The translations under genes were made by a program, and so were the position numbers. Under the pieces are notes generated by a model, which was given only the letters and a program-made list of their open reading frames with translations, had not been told where the DNA came from and ran no database searches. Positions 22,844-31,444 of a stretch of DNA of 41,552 nucleotides are shown here, one piece after another. Position 1 is the stretch's first letter. Each line of letters starts with the position of its first letter. Origin of the DNA: Clostridia bacterium (GTDB lineage Bacteria; Bacillota_A; Clostridia; Christensenellales; Aristaeellaceae); the NCBI GenBank assembly GCA_017620455.1, contig JAFZQK010000037.1, positions 1 to 41,552 of the forward strand, in the 5' to 3' direction.

Positions 22844-25800
22844 TCAGCGGCTGATGTAAACGTCCATTTCCTTTGCCGCGCCGCTGCGCACCCGCTCCGC
22901 AGCCTCGGCGGGCAGGGCGGGGCCGGGGTACTCCGCGCCGTCCAGCACGTATTTTTCGATGGCGTACTGCCCGGGGATCAGGCTGCCGGAGCCGGGAATA
23001 TGGTAGCGCACCAGGCACTGGCCCAGCAGCACAGCCTCCACGACGCCGTTTTCGGGGATCAGCCGCGCCGGCAGCATGGGGGAAAGGGACAGGGAGAGGG
23101 CGCCGTCCTTTACGGCGAAAGGCGTAAAGCCGAACATCATGCCCTGCCAGAGAGAGAGGAATTCCACCGTGGAGCCGGACAGCCGCGCCACGAAGCCCCG
23201 GCCGTGATAGGCGGGGTTGGGGTTGGCGCTGCTGGCGATGAAGGAGACGTTTTCATAGGGCGAACGGCCGTAGGTGTCCGGGTCCAGGAAGGGCACCGCG
23301 GCGGCGCAGAAGGCGTCTTCGTACCGGCTGTACAGCCCGGAGCGCAGCAGCTCCAGCAGGTATTTGTATTCCATGTGCAGCCAGATGGATTCGTTTTCCA
23401 GCCAGCCGGGGGTAAAGGCCCGGGTGCGGCCCGCGGCGTAGGTGAGGTTTTCCAGGCTGGCGTTGACCTTGTACATATTGAGCTTCCGGTCATACAGCCC
23501 GCTTTCCCGCACCCGGTCCGCCATGACGGCCTTTTCCTCCGCGGGGACATCCGTTTTCAGCCACCTGACCGGCCCTTCCAGGAACAGGGGCAGGGGCTCG
23601 GCCTTCCCGTCGGGATACATGAAGTAGGTGGGGCAGATGCCGCCGCACCTTTCCACGGCGTTTTTGAGATCGGCCCCCAGCCGCTTTTCCATGCCCCGGA
23701 GGATGGATGCGGTTTCCGCCGCCGACAGGGCCGTTTTGCCGCCCGAAACGCCCTCGGCGGTGGATTCCCGGTAGGCTTCCCGCAGTCCGTTGGCCTGCTG
23801 CCAGCGCTCGCGAGGATCCTCCGGCAGACAGGCGAGCACCGTGAGCAGATGGGCCATTTCGTCGTACAGATGCACGGTTTCCCCGGGGTTTTCTTCCAGG
23901 GCGGCGGCGGTGAAGGCAAGCAGGCGCTTCAGCTCGCACCCCTCCGCCACGGAGGAGCCGAACAGCGCCGGCAATCCGTTCAGCGCGTCGTACCAGCCGG
24001 GCTTGCCGCCTTCCATTTCGATGCCCGCGCCGGTTTCATCCAGCGTGGCGTACTTGACGGCGCAGAGCAGCACCATTTTTTCCATCAGCGTGCTTTGCGC
24101 CCTCTTTCCTTTGCCGTACTCTTCCCGCATCCATTTGTTCTGGGTCAGCAGCTTTCTGCGCGTGTCCAGGAACCGGGTCTGCCTCAGGCCGGCGGGGGTT
24201 TCCTCGATCCGCTTTTCCCGGGGCAGCACGAAGGCGCGGCTCTCCCACCAGGGATAATCCGCTTTCCCGAAAAGCAGCTGCCGTTGCTTTTCCGGCCATA
24301 CGGCCAGATAGCTTTCGATCAGGTCCAGGCTGTAGGTCCAATGGTCGGTCCAGTAGCCCTCCTGGAAGGTGGCGTTGGGCTCGGCGTCGGCATCGGCCAG
24401 CACGGCGCGGACGAATTCATCCGCGCCGCCCCGGGCGTAACGCCATGTTTCCGCGGCCATCGCCAGCCGGCCCGGGGTGAATTCGCCCCGGAGCAGCGCT
24501 TCCGCTTCCTCCCGGTTTTCCGGCGCGATGCGCTCCAGCGCCCCGTCCACGTCGGCGCAGCGGAAGGTCATCCGGTCGATGACCAGGGGGTTATAGCCGT
24601 CGGCTTGCAGGAGGCTGAAAAACAATCGGATGCTGCCGTCGCCCACCCAGGGATGGAACAGGGGGTCGCACCGGCGGTTCTGGCACACGTCCCGGAAATT
24701 GCCGTTGCCCTGGGAATAATATTCCGGGGACATGACGAAGTAATTGTATTCCCTCTCCGGGTCGCCGTGCTTGCGGGAATACAGATAGAAGATATTCTGC
24801 TTCTCCCCATGGGTGAAGCGGATGGGCTCGCCGCCCCGGAGCAGGTTGTCCAGGTAGCTCTGGCAGCTGTAAGCGTCAAAGACGGGAGAGGCGGTGCGCC
24901 CGCCCATCACCCCGGTGAGGGCGGCGGACAGGGCGTCGGCCCGGGCCTGCTTTTCATCGAACCAGGCGTCCGTCAGGGCCTGGGAGGCGAAGGCGCGAGC
25001 CCGGCCCTTGCCGTCCGCCTGGCCGTAAAGCTCGTTGATCCGCACGGTTTCCCCGGTAGCCAGGCGGCCTTCCCAGAGGAAGAAGGCGCAGGGGAAGATG
25101 ATCTGGGTCACCTCGCGCCGGGCGCGCAGGGCGAAGTCCTCCCGTTCAAAGCCCAGGGGCTTTTCCAGGGCGGTATCGTAATCAAACACGGTTTCGGGGT
25201 TCACGGTGACGGGCAGGCGCCGTCCGTCCGCCGTCAGGCCCAGGGCGAAATTCCCGCCTTCGATGGCGGTGACGATGGCGCTGTCCTCCATGCTGGCCCG
25301 CACCCGGTAATAGGGCAGGCCGGTTTCCGCGTCCTCCGCCTGCATCCAGGCCTTGGAAAGCTGGGTCATGTTTTTCAGGGAATCCTGGCCCACGCCGAAG
25401 GGCACCAGGGCGGGCATGCCGTCCAGGATGCCGACGTCCGCCGCCGGGCCCAGGTTCGTGACCGTCAGCCGCCGGGCCAGAGCGCCCACCCGGCATTCGG
25501 GCACCACAAAATAGGCGGCCTCCACCCGGAAGCGGGCGTTTTCCCAGCGCAGCGTCAGCCCGTTGGGACGGATATCCATGGAAGCGCTGCCGTCGGAGAA
25601 GGCCTCCTCCACGCCGGACGCCGTTTTCAGGAAGGTGCGGAAGCCCGTGCGCTGCACGTTCTGGTAGGCCACGTGGGCGGGAGAAAATTCCATGATGGCG
25701 TGGTCCTTGTCCTGGATGCCGAAGGAGCACACCGCCTGGCCCCGGTTGTTGTAATAACACCAGACGGGGATGCCCTTTTCCCCGGCGATGCCGGGAAGGA

Positions 25801-25858
25801 AGCTGGAAAACGGGGGCTTTTCACCGTATCGGTCCATGGTGTAAACGTCTTGGTTCAT
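22844..25858 (-). CDS. Large glycoside phosphorylase-like protein (GH94 clan, possibly GH161)
   Basis: A 1004-residue cytoplasmic protein (no signal peptide) of the type usually labelled cellobiose phosphorylase-like. N-terminal PPFSSFLPGIAGEKGIPVWCYYNNRGQAV (split) and IMEFSPAHVAYQN resemble the beta-sandwich start of long GH94-clan enzymes. The (alpha/alpha)6 barrel shows EGYWTDHWTYSLDLIESYLAV and PGWYDALNGLPALFGSS, in which Asp624 aligns with the catalytic acid of GH94 (DWND). LYDEMAHLL and a C-terminal SPYENVSFIASS follow. The pattern looks closest to beta-1,3-glucan phosphorylases (GH161/GH149), but that is from memory and uncertain. The start is 3 bases after the stop of the preceding phosphorylase-like gene, with GGGAG 8 bases upstream. 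It probably works on beta-glucan oligosaccharides with its partner. Confidence 0.72.
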   Translation of the reverse strand: MNQDVYTMDRYGEKPPFSSFLPGIAGEKGIPVWCYYNNRGQAVCSFGIQDKDHAIMEFSPAHVAYQNVQRTGFRTFLKTASGVEEAFSDGSASMDIRPNGLTLRWENARFRVEAAYFVVPECRVGALARRLTVTNLGPAADVGILDGMPALVPFGVGQDSLKNMTQLSKAWMQAEDAETGLPYYRVRASMEDSAIVTAIEGGNFALGLTADGRRLPVTVNPETVFDYDTALEKPLGFEREDFALRARREVTQIIFPCAFFLWEGRLATGETVRINELYGQADGKGRARAFASQALTDAWFDEKQARADALSAALTGVMGGRTASPVFDAYSCQSYLDNLLRGGEPIRFTHGEKQNIFYLYSRKHGDPEREYNYFVMSPEYYSQGNGNFRDVCQNRRCDPLFHPWVGDGSIRLFFSLLQADGYNPLVIDRMTFRCADVDGALERIAPENREEAEALLRGEFTPGRLAMAAETWRYARGGADEFVRAVLADADAEPNATFQEGYWTDHWTYSLDLIESYLAVWPEKQRQLLFGKADYPWWESRAFVLPREKRIEETPAGLRQTRFLDTRRKLLTQNKWMREEYGKGKRAQSTLMEKMVLLCAVKYATLDETGAGIEMEGGKPGWYDALNGLPALFGSSVAEGCELKRLLAFTAAALEENPGETVHLYDEMAHLLTVLACLPEDPRERWQQANGLREAYRESTAEGVSGGKTALSAAETASILRGMEKRLGADLKNAVERCGGICPTYFMYPDGKAEPLPLFLEGPVRWLKTDVPAEEKAVMADRVRESGLYDRKLNMYKVNASLENLTYAAGRTRAFTPGWLENESIWLHMEYKYLLELLRSGLYSRYEDAFCAAAVPFLDPDTYGRSPYENVSFIASSANPNPAYHGRGFVARLSGSTVEFLSLWQGMMFGFTPFAVKDGALSLSLSPMLPARLIPENGVVEAVLLGQCLVRYHIPGSGSLIPGQYAIEKYVLDGAEYPGPALPAEAAERVRSGAAKEMDVYISR

Positions 25859-25861
25859 GGC

Positions 25862-28501
25862 TCATTCTCCCTTCAGATAAACGTCGATCCGGCCGGAGGA
25901 CGCCGCGGTCAGCGCGCCGCGGGGGATGCGGCCGCCCGGGTATTCCCGCCCGTCCAGCACGGCTTTTTCCGCCGTGAGGCGGGCCCAGGCTGCCGCCCCG
26001 GGGCGATGGAATACGATCTCCCATTCCTTTTCCGCAAAGAAGCAGCGGACGGCGGCGGTTTGCTTTTCCCCGAAATGCCCGGGCAGCAGCTGTGGATACA
26101 GGACGAGGTCCCCCCGGTCCCCCTGCACGCCGAAAAGCTGGGTGATCAGCGTCAGCATCAGCCAGCTGCCCGCGCCGGTGAGGTAGGGATACATGCCCCG
26201 GCCCCGGGGATCGAAGTATTCCGGCACGCCGGGATAGATGCGGCTGACGGGGGTGTTCATGCTCTGCCTGAGCAGGGCGGACAGGGCCTTCCACGCCGCC
26301 TCGGGCTTGCCGCGGCGGAAGAGGGCATAGGCGTACATCACCGCCATATGGCAGAACACCGCGCCGTTTTCCTTGTGGCCCCAGGCGAAGCCGAACTGCC
26401 GGCCCAGGGGCGGGATGTCCGCGCCGAAATCGGTGTTCAGGCAGTAGCCGCCGCGCTTTTCATCGTACAGATACCGGTCCGCCGCCCGGATCATCCCGTC
26501 GATGGCTTCGCTTTCGGCGGCGCCGCTCATCAGCGCGAACACCTGGCCCGTCAGCATCATGCGGACGGCGCTTCCCTTCCTGCCTTCCACGGCTTCGCCG
26601 GCGTTGTCGTAATAGCTGTTCATCCAGACCCGGTCCCCGTCGCGGATGAATTCGTTTTCCCGCAGCCGCAAAACGAGGCTTTCGCCCATGCCGCGCAGCG
26701 CTTTTGCCGCGAAACTCCAATCCAGGGGGCGGCGTCCGCCGTCGGTTTCGCAGATGGATTCAAAGCCGCGCCGGGCGGCACGGCAGGCCGCCGGATCGCC
26801 GTATGCCTCCCGGGGGGTATGCAGCAGCGTATCCAGGGCGGCGCTCACGTCCGCTTCCGCGCCGGACGATTGCATCTGATCGCACAGATCCGCCAGGGTG
26901 AACAGGTTCCCGGCATAGGCGGCGGTAAAGGCCACGCTTTCGCCCCGGTCGGCGGCCATGTCCAGGGCGTCGTTCCAATCCGCGCCCCGCAGGCGGATGC
27001 AGCCGTGATCGCCGATATCGAAGAACGCGGTGACGGACTGGACCAGCAGATGCTCCATCACCGTGCTTTCCACGGTTTTTCCGCCGATCTGCAGCCGGGT
27101 GGAGGGGGGCATTTCCTCCGCCAGGGCTTCGCCCCGCATTTTGCGCCTGTCCCAGAACCAGGGCTGCTTTTCCATCAGGATGGAAAGATCCCCGGTCTGG
27201 CGCAGGTATTCGTTCACCGTGACCAGCGGCCAGTAGCCGTGATCCATCCAGACCCGGACGATGTTGTTCCGGTCGGCCAGGAATTCCCCGGGGGCGGCGC
27301 CGATGATGGTGGCGTTGGTGCCGTCCGCCCGGACGCCGGCGAAATACCGGCACAGGTCCTGCCGCACGGCGGCGGGGGAGCGCAGGAGCAGCGCCAGGGA
27401 ATCCTGCCACAGATCCCGCCAGCCCCGGCCGCCCCGGCCGTAATCGTGATGGGGCAGGAAGGAGCAGCCGCAGATGCGCCGCAGCTCCGGCTGCACCGCC
27501 GCCCAGCGCAGCGCCGCGTCCGTGCCGGGATCGCCGGTTTCAAACGCCGCGGCGCCCACGCGCTGCCAGTGGGCCTTCGTCCGCGTCAGGGCGGAATCGA
27601 AGGCGGCGGGGGAAAGATATTCCCGGCCCTCCGCGTTGACGCCCAATGCAATATAGTAGGAAATTTCTTCCCCGGGCGCCAGGGCGGTTTCCGGGAACTG
27701 AAGCACTGCCGCCATTTCGTACCCCGCGGCGGTATCCCCGGTTTTCATCCAGGGTGCTTCGGGGGACAGCAGCGCCTGGGGCCAGTCCCAGCTGCCGGCG
27801 CCCGCGTAATCCTGCACCGGGCCCAGGAAGCGGACGGGGGCTTCGCCCCGGGCGGACCGGGCGCAGACGGTGTAGCGGTTTTCCCCGGGCCGGTGGCCCC
27901 GCTCGTCAAAGGTCATGGTGGGGCGCAGGCAGACGCCGTCCTCCGTGACCGTGAGGCGGTTGAGGAGGCTGGTGACGTGGCGATGGTCCCGAATATTATC
28001 GGCGCTGCGGCCGTACAGGGGAAAGGCGGCGGTGGGAACGAAGGAAACGGGCTTGTTTCCCGTGTTTTTCAGCGTCACGCGCTCAAGCTCCACCGCGGGG
28101 CCGTCGGCGGGAACGAAGGAAAGGACGGCGGCGCGGACGGGCCTGTCCTTGCATCGGCGGGAGACTTCGTGCCACAGCAGCCCGCCCCGGACGGCGGCCT
28201 CCTCCCGGTTTTCATACAGCGCGGCCTGCTGCGGGGCGGAAACGCCCGCGGCGCTCCAGAGGAAGCCGTCCGGGAAACGAAGGAAAAAATTCCGCGTCGC
28301 CCGGCTTTCATGCAGCGTTTCCACGCTGGCGGGGGGTAGGAGGAAGCTGTTCTGTCCGGTCTTGGCGTCGCCTGCCAGGCGGGGGGTGACGCTGCTGATC
28401 ATTCCGGCGGCGTTCACCAGGGGAAACACCATTTCCCCGGCAAGATCCGCGCCCTCCAGACGGAAATCCCCCTCCGGGTTTTCAAAAGTGAGGCGGAGCA
28501 T
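25862..28501 (-). CDS. GH94-like glycoside phosphorylase (GH36-type domain)
   Basis: An 879-residue cytoplasmic protein. Beta-rich N-terminal third: PLVNAAGMISSVTP, FLRFPDGFLWS, GLLWHEV, TLKNTGNKPVSFVPTAAFPLYG. The catalytic barrel has GGRGWRDLWQDSLALLL, RNNIVRVWMDHGYWPLVTVNEYL, RGADWNDALDMA with the probable catalytic Asp511, and PYLTGAGSWLMLTLI near the phosphate site. GWRDLWQD and DWND are strong GH94 marks. It differs clearly from the classical cellobiose phosphorylase at 35917 and lacks its N-terminal signature, so the substrate is likely another beta-glucoside. The ATG at 28501 follows AAGGAGGG. It is first of a two-gene minus-strand operon, divergent from a sugar ABC operon. Confidence 0.78.
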   Translation of the reverse strand: MLRLTFENPEGDFRLEGADLAGEMVFPLVNAAGMISSVTPRLAGDAKTGQNSFLLPPASVETLHESRATRNFFLRFPDGFLWSAAGVSAPQQAALYENREEAAVRGGLLWHEVSRRCKDRPVRAAVLSFVPADGPAVELERVTLKNTGNKPVSFVPTAAFPLYGRSADNIRDHRHVTSLLNRLTVTEDGVCLRPTMTFDERGHRPGENRYTVCARSARGEAPVRFLGPVQDYAGAGSWDWPQALLSPEAPWMKTGDTAAGYEMAAVLQFPETALAPGEEISYYIALGVNAEGREYLSPAAFDSALTRTKAHWQRVGAAAFETGDPGTDAALRWAAVQPELRRICGCSFLPHHDYGRGGRGWRDLWQDSLALLLRSPAAVRQDLCRYFAGVRADGTNATIIGAAPGEFLADRNNIVRVWMDHGYWPLVTVNEYLRQTGDLSILMEKQPWFWDRRKMRGEALAEEMPPSTRLQIGGKTVESTVMEHLLVQSVTAFFDIGDHGCIRLRGADWNDALDMAADRGESVAFTAAYAGNLFTLADLCDQMQSSGAEADVSAALDTLLHTPREAYGDPAACRAARRGFESICETDGGRRPLDWSFAAKALRGMGESLVLRLRENEFIRDGDRVWMNSYYDNAGEAVEGRKGSAVRMMLTGQVFALMSGAAESEAIDGMIRAADRYLYDEKRGGYCLNTDFGADIPPLGRQFGFAWGHKENGAVFCHMAVMYAYALFRRGKPEAAWKALSALLRQSMNTPVSRIYPGVPEYFDPRGRGMYPYLTGAGSWLMLTLITQLFGVQGDRGDLVLYPQLLPGHFGEKQTAAVRCFFAEKEWEIVFHRPGAAAWARLTAEKAVLDGREYPGGRIPRGALTAASSGRIDVYLKGE

Positions 28502-28539
28502 GAAACGCCCTCCTTGTCTTTTTTTTGTTTCTGGCTGTT

Positions 28540-28568
28540 ATTATATCAGAAATCCGACTCGCTGGGAA
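28540..28568 (-). promoter_or_regulatory. Promoter of the two-gene phosphorylase operon
   Basis: Minus strand: -10 TATAAT (28545-28540), preceded at 17 bases by a weak -35 TTCCCA (28568-28563). The poor -35 suggests an activator may be needed. Confidence 0.6.
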
Positions 28569-28690
28569 GCGGGAAAAAAGCAGAAATTTTCCATATCCGG
28601 CTGCTGTTTCTTCCATAGAACAGGTTTTCCCGGGGAAAACGTCCCGGGCCGGAGGGGGGAGAGAGACTGAAAAAAATATCAAAAAATCTG

Positions 28691-28728
28691 TTTACTTTTT
28701 TTAGCGTATGTGCTACAATACAGGCACA
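28691..28728 (+). promoter_or_regulatory. Promoter of the sugar ABC/GH3/phosphorylase operon, with dyad over the -10
   Basis: -35 TTTACT (28691-28696), 17-base spacer, -10 TACAAT (28714-28719). An inverted repeat TGTGC-N10-GCACA (28709-28713 and 28724-28728) flanks the -10 and is a candidate operator. No regulator gene lies beside it. Confidence 0.72.
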
Positions 28729-28889
28729 GTCGGAACGTGCGCGGGGCGCGGATGGTCAGTTTTCAGGCAAGGGGAGAATCCATCCAACGTTGTGTGCTTT
28801 CCGGCCATTGATATTGTCTCTGGGCAGCGGGGAATCGCTGCTTGGAAAATATGCGGCAAAGCCGCAAAAAAAGAAGGAGGAACCCCATA
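28720..28889 (+). other. Long untranslated leader of the sugar-binding protein gene
   Basis: About 165 bases lie between the expected transcription start and the start codon. Small hairpins are visible, including GCGGC-AAA-GCCGC (28853-28865) directly upstream of the AAGAAGGAGG ribosome site. No known riboswitch was recognised. The rest of the 28502-28889 gap is the divergent promoter region described separately. Confidence 0.5.
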
Positions 28890-30251
28890 ATGAAGAAGGC
28901 TCTTGCTGTGGTTCTGGCCGTCATGATGCTGCTCGGTTGCGTCAGCATTGCCAGCGCCGAAGACGCCAAGATCAAACTGAGCGTTTGGTCTTTCACCAAC
29001 GAACTCCAGGGCATGATCGAGAAGTACTATGCTCCCAATCATCCCGAAATCGAGTTCGACTTCCAGATCTATCCCACTGACGGCAGCGCTTACACCACCA
29101 AGGTGGACACCACCCTGGGCGCCAATGCCACCAGCGACGAAGCTCCCGACATCTTCACCCTGGAAGCTGCTTTCGTGAAGCACTACGTTGAGAGCGACTT
29201 CACCGGCGACCTGAAGGACATCGGCTTCACCGACGAAGAACTGTCCGTGGCCTTCCCCGTGATGGCTCAGATCGGCCAGAACTCTGCCGGCGTGCAGAAG
29301 GGCCTGTCCTGGCAGTCCACCCCCGGCGTTCTGATGTATCGTGCTGACCTGGCCGAAAGGTATCTGGGCGTCACCACCCCCGAAGAATTCCAGGCCAAGG
29401 TTGAAGACTGGGATACTTTCCTGGACACCGCCCGCGAACTGAAGGAAGCCTCTGAAGGCGCCTGCAAGATGGTCGTCGGCTCCGGCGACATCTGGAACGC
29501 CTATCAGTATCAGCGCGCCGAAGGCTGGATCGTCGACGGCAAGCTGAACATCGACGACGAACTGCTGGACTTCGAAGAACTGTGCAAAGTGCTCGAACAG
29601 GAAGACCTGACCGAAAAGGGCGGCGCCTGGAGCGAGATCTGGTTCGCCGGCATGCGCGGCGCTGACGAAGTGCTGTGCTACTTCCTGCCCACCTGGGGCC
29701 TGCATTACACCCTGAAGCCCCACTGCGCTGAGGGCGTCACCGATGGCATGAGCGACGAAGAAATGGCGAAGATCTCCGAAGAGAACAACGGCACCTACGG
29801 CCTGTGGCGCCTGACCGACGGCCCCGTGGCTTACAGCTGGGGCGGCACCTGGATGGGCATCAACGCTGCCAAGGCTGCTGAAGCGGACGACGCCAAGAAG
29901 GCCGCTATGCACGACCTGATCTACTTCTTCACCCTGAATGATGACTTCCTGACCCAGTATGCTGCTGACAGCGGTGACTTCGTTGGCTCTGCCAAGGCCG
30001 TGGAAACCATCCTGGCCAACGGCGGCACTCCCAACCCCTTCCTGGGCGGTCAGGATCATTACGCCATCTTCAGCAAGGCCGCTGCTCTGGCCAACGGCTC
30101 TCTGATGAGCGAATATGACGACACCATCAACGACCTGTGGAACAAGTTCGTGACCCTGCCCTACACCCAGGACGGCGCTGATCTGGATGAATGCCTGGCC
30201 AACTTCAAGAACGAAGTTGCCGCCGCCATCACCACCATCACCGTGGAATAA
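28890..30251 (+). CDS. Sugar ABC transporter substrate-binding lipoprotein
   Basis: A 453-residue family-1 (MalE-type) binding protein. The export signal MKKALAVVLAVMMLLGC contains the lipobox LLGC with Cys17; a second SAE cleavage site follows at about 25, so lipidation is likely but not certain. Mature motifs: KLSVWSFTNELQGMIEKYY, FQIYPTDGSAYTTKVDTTL, APDIFTLEAAFVKHY, WQSTPGVLMYRADLAE, DGPVAYSWGGTWMGIN. The ATG at 28890 follows AAGGAGG at the right distance; an earlier in-frame ATG at 28842 has no site. It is followed by a partial terminator and two permeases, then GH3 and cellobiose phosphorylase, so the ligand is probably a cello-oligosaccharide or another beta-glucan fragment. Codon choice (many GCT, GTT, GAA) differs from neighbours and suggests high expression. 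Confidence 0.92.
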   Translation: MKKALAVVLAVMMLLGCVSIASAEDAKIKLSVWSFTNELQGMIEKYYAPNHPEIEFDFQIYPTDGSAYTTKVDTTLGANATSDEAPDIFTLEAAFVKHYVESDFTGDLKDIGFTDEELSVAFPVMAQIGQNSAGVQKGLSWQSTPGVLMYRADLAERYLGVTTPEEFQAKVEDWDTFLDTARELKEASEGACKMVVGSGDIWNAYQYQRAEGWIVDGKLNIDDELLDFEELCKVLEQEDLTEKGGAWSEIWFAGMRGADEVLCYFLPTWGLHYTLKPHCAEGVTDGMSDEEMAKISEENNGTYGLWRLTDGPVAYSWGGTWMGINAAKAAEADDAKKAAMHDLIYFFTLNDDFLTQYAADSGDFVGSAKAVETILANGGTPNPFLGGQDHYAIFSKAAALANGSLMSEYDDTINDLWNKFVTLPYTQDGADLDECLANFKNEVAAAITTITVE

Positions 30252-30293
30252 TCGGCAGCTGACCCGGTATCCTGGTTACGGACAGTAACCTCG

Positions 30294-30334
30294 CGGGGCT
30301 GTCTCTTGCCTGACGGCGGGGGCAGCCCCGTTTT
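30294..30334 (+). terminator. Intra-operon terminator/attenuator after the binding-protein gene
   Basis: CGGGGCTG (30294-30301) pairs with CAGCCCCG (30323-30330) and is followed by TTTT. Its place between binding protein and permeases would give more binding protein than membrane subunits. Confidence 0.7.
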
Positions 30335-30343
30335 CCTTCGTGA

Positions 30344-30418
30344 CCAAAAGGCTTCCCCCGGAGGGGAAGACTTTTGAACAGGGCGAAGAAAAACGCCCCT
30401 CCGGCGGAAGCCTTTTGG
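30344..30418 (+). promoter_or_regulatory. Long inverted repeat with two alternative hairpins
   Basis: Bases 30344-30366 pair with 30396-30418 over 23 positions with one mismatch, around a 29-base loop that contains GGGCG/CGCCC. The left arm can instead fold on itself: AAAAG-G-CTTCCCC with GGGGAAG-A-CTTTT (30346-30376). The two folds exclude each other. It lies just upstream of the permease ribosome site and may stabilise the upstream mRNA or modulate readthrough. Confidence 0.6.
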
Positions 30419-30457
30419 ATGCCTTACAAATCCCAAATCATGAAAAGGGGTGGACGT

Positions 30458-31444
30458 ATGCAGGCCCAGTCTGCGGTGAAAACGAAGCATAAATCCGTCA
30501 GCTACAGCAAGTATGGATACTTCTTCATCGCACCGTTCTTCATCATCTTCCTGATTTTCCAGCTGTATCCCATCATCTTCACCTTCCGCACCTCCGTGAC
30601 CGATACGGTGGGCTGGGATATGCTGGCAAAGAACAACATGTCGATCCTGGATCCCTGGTGGGGCAATTTCAGCAAGCTGTTCGATCCCGCCAATGAGCTG
30701 TACGGCCTGTTCTGGGGCTCGCTGTGGAACACCATCGTCATCTGGTTCTTCAACTTCGTGCCGCAGCTGGGCCTGGCGCTGATCCTGGCCTCCTGGTTCA
30801 CGGACAGCCGCCTGCGCCTGAAGGGCCAGGGCTTTTACAAAGTGACCATCTTCATGCCCAACATCATCACCGCCGCCACCATCGGTATGCTGTTCATGAG
30901 CTTCTTCACCTACCCCAGGGCGCCCGTGAACACGTTCCTGCAAACCAGCGGCATCGCGAACATGCCCATCAACTTCTTCCGTTCCACGGAATGGAGCCGC
31001 GGGCTGATTTCCTTCATCCAGTGGTGGATGTGGTGCGGCAATACGATGATCATCATGATCGCCGGCATCAGCGGCATCAACCCCAGCCTGTTCGAAGCGG
31101 CGCTGGTGGACGGCTGCTCCTCCCGGCAGACCTTCTGGAAGATCACCCTGCCCCTGATCAAGCCCATCCTGATCTACAACCTGACCACCTCCCTGGTGGG
31201 CGGCCTGACCATGTTCGATATCCCGCAGATCATGACGCAGGGCGACCCCAACAACACCACCAACACCGTTGCCCGCTTCATTTACACCCAGGGCTTCACG
31301 GGCTCCCGGAACTTCAATAACGCCAGCGCCGCTTCCGTGGTGCTGTTCGGCATCATCATCATCGGGTCCCTGCTGATCAGATTTGTTTTGAACGATCATG
31401 AGCCCAAGGCCAGCAAGGCCATGCGGAAGGGGGCGATCAAATGA
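30458..31444 (+). CDS. Sugar ABC transporter permease (MalF-type)
   Basis: A 328-residue inner-membrane permease with about six helices. The N-terminal YGYFFIAPFFIIFLIFQLYPIIFTF (split) is the usual first helix, then YKVTIFMPNIITAATIGMLF. The EAA loop is EAALVDGCSSRQTFWKITLPLIKP, which docks the shared ATPase. The ATG at 30458 follows AAAAGGGG at 7 bases; an earlier open start at 30374 lies in the hairpin region and is rejected. It overlaps the next permease gene by four bases. No MsmK/UgpC-type ATPase is in the window, so a shared ATPase elsewhere must energise it. Confidence 0.93.
   Translation: MQAQSAVKTKHKSVSYSKYGYFFIAPFFIIFLIFQLYPIIFTFRTSVTDTVGWDMLAKNNMSILDPWWGNFSKLFDPANELYGLFWGSLWNTIVIWFFNFVPQLGLALILASWFTDSRLRLKGQGFYKVTIFMPNIITAATIGMLFMSFFTYPRAPVNTFLQTSGIANMPINFFRSTEWSRGLISFIQWWMWCGNTMIIMIAGISGINPSLFEAALVDGCSSRQTFWKITLPLIKPILIYNLTTSLVGGLTMFDIPQIMTQGDPNNTTNTVARFIYTQGFTGSRNFNNASAASVVLFGIIIIGSLLIRFVLNDHEPKASKAMRKGAIK

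Noticed and set aside
28708..28890. A 60-codon open frame ending at the start codon of the sugar-binding protein (TAATG), suggestive of a coupled leader peptide
   Set aside because: Its ATG lies inside the spacer/-10 region of the promoter and is not transcribed; no internal start has a ribosome site.
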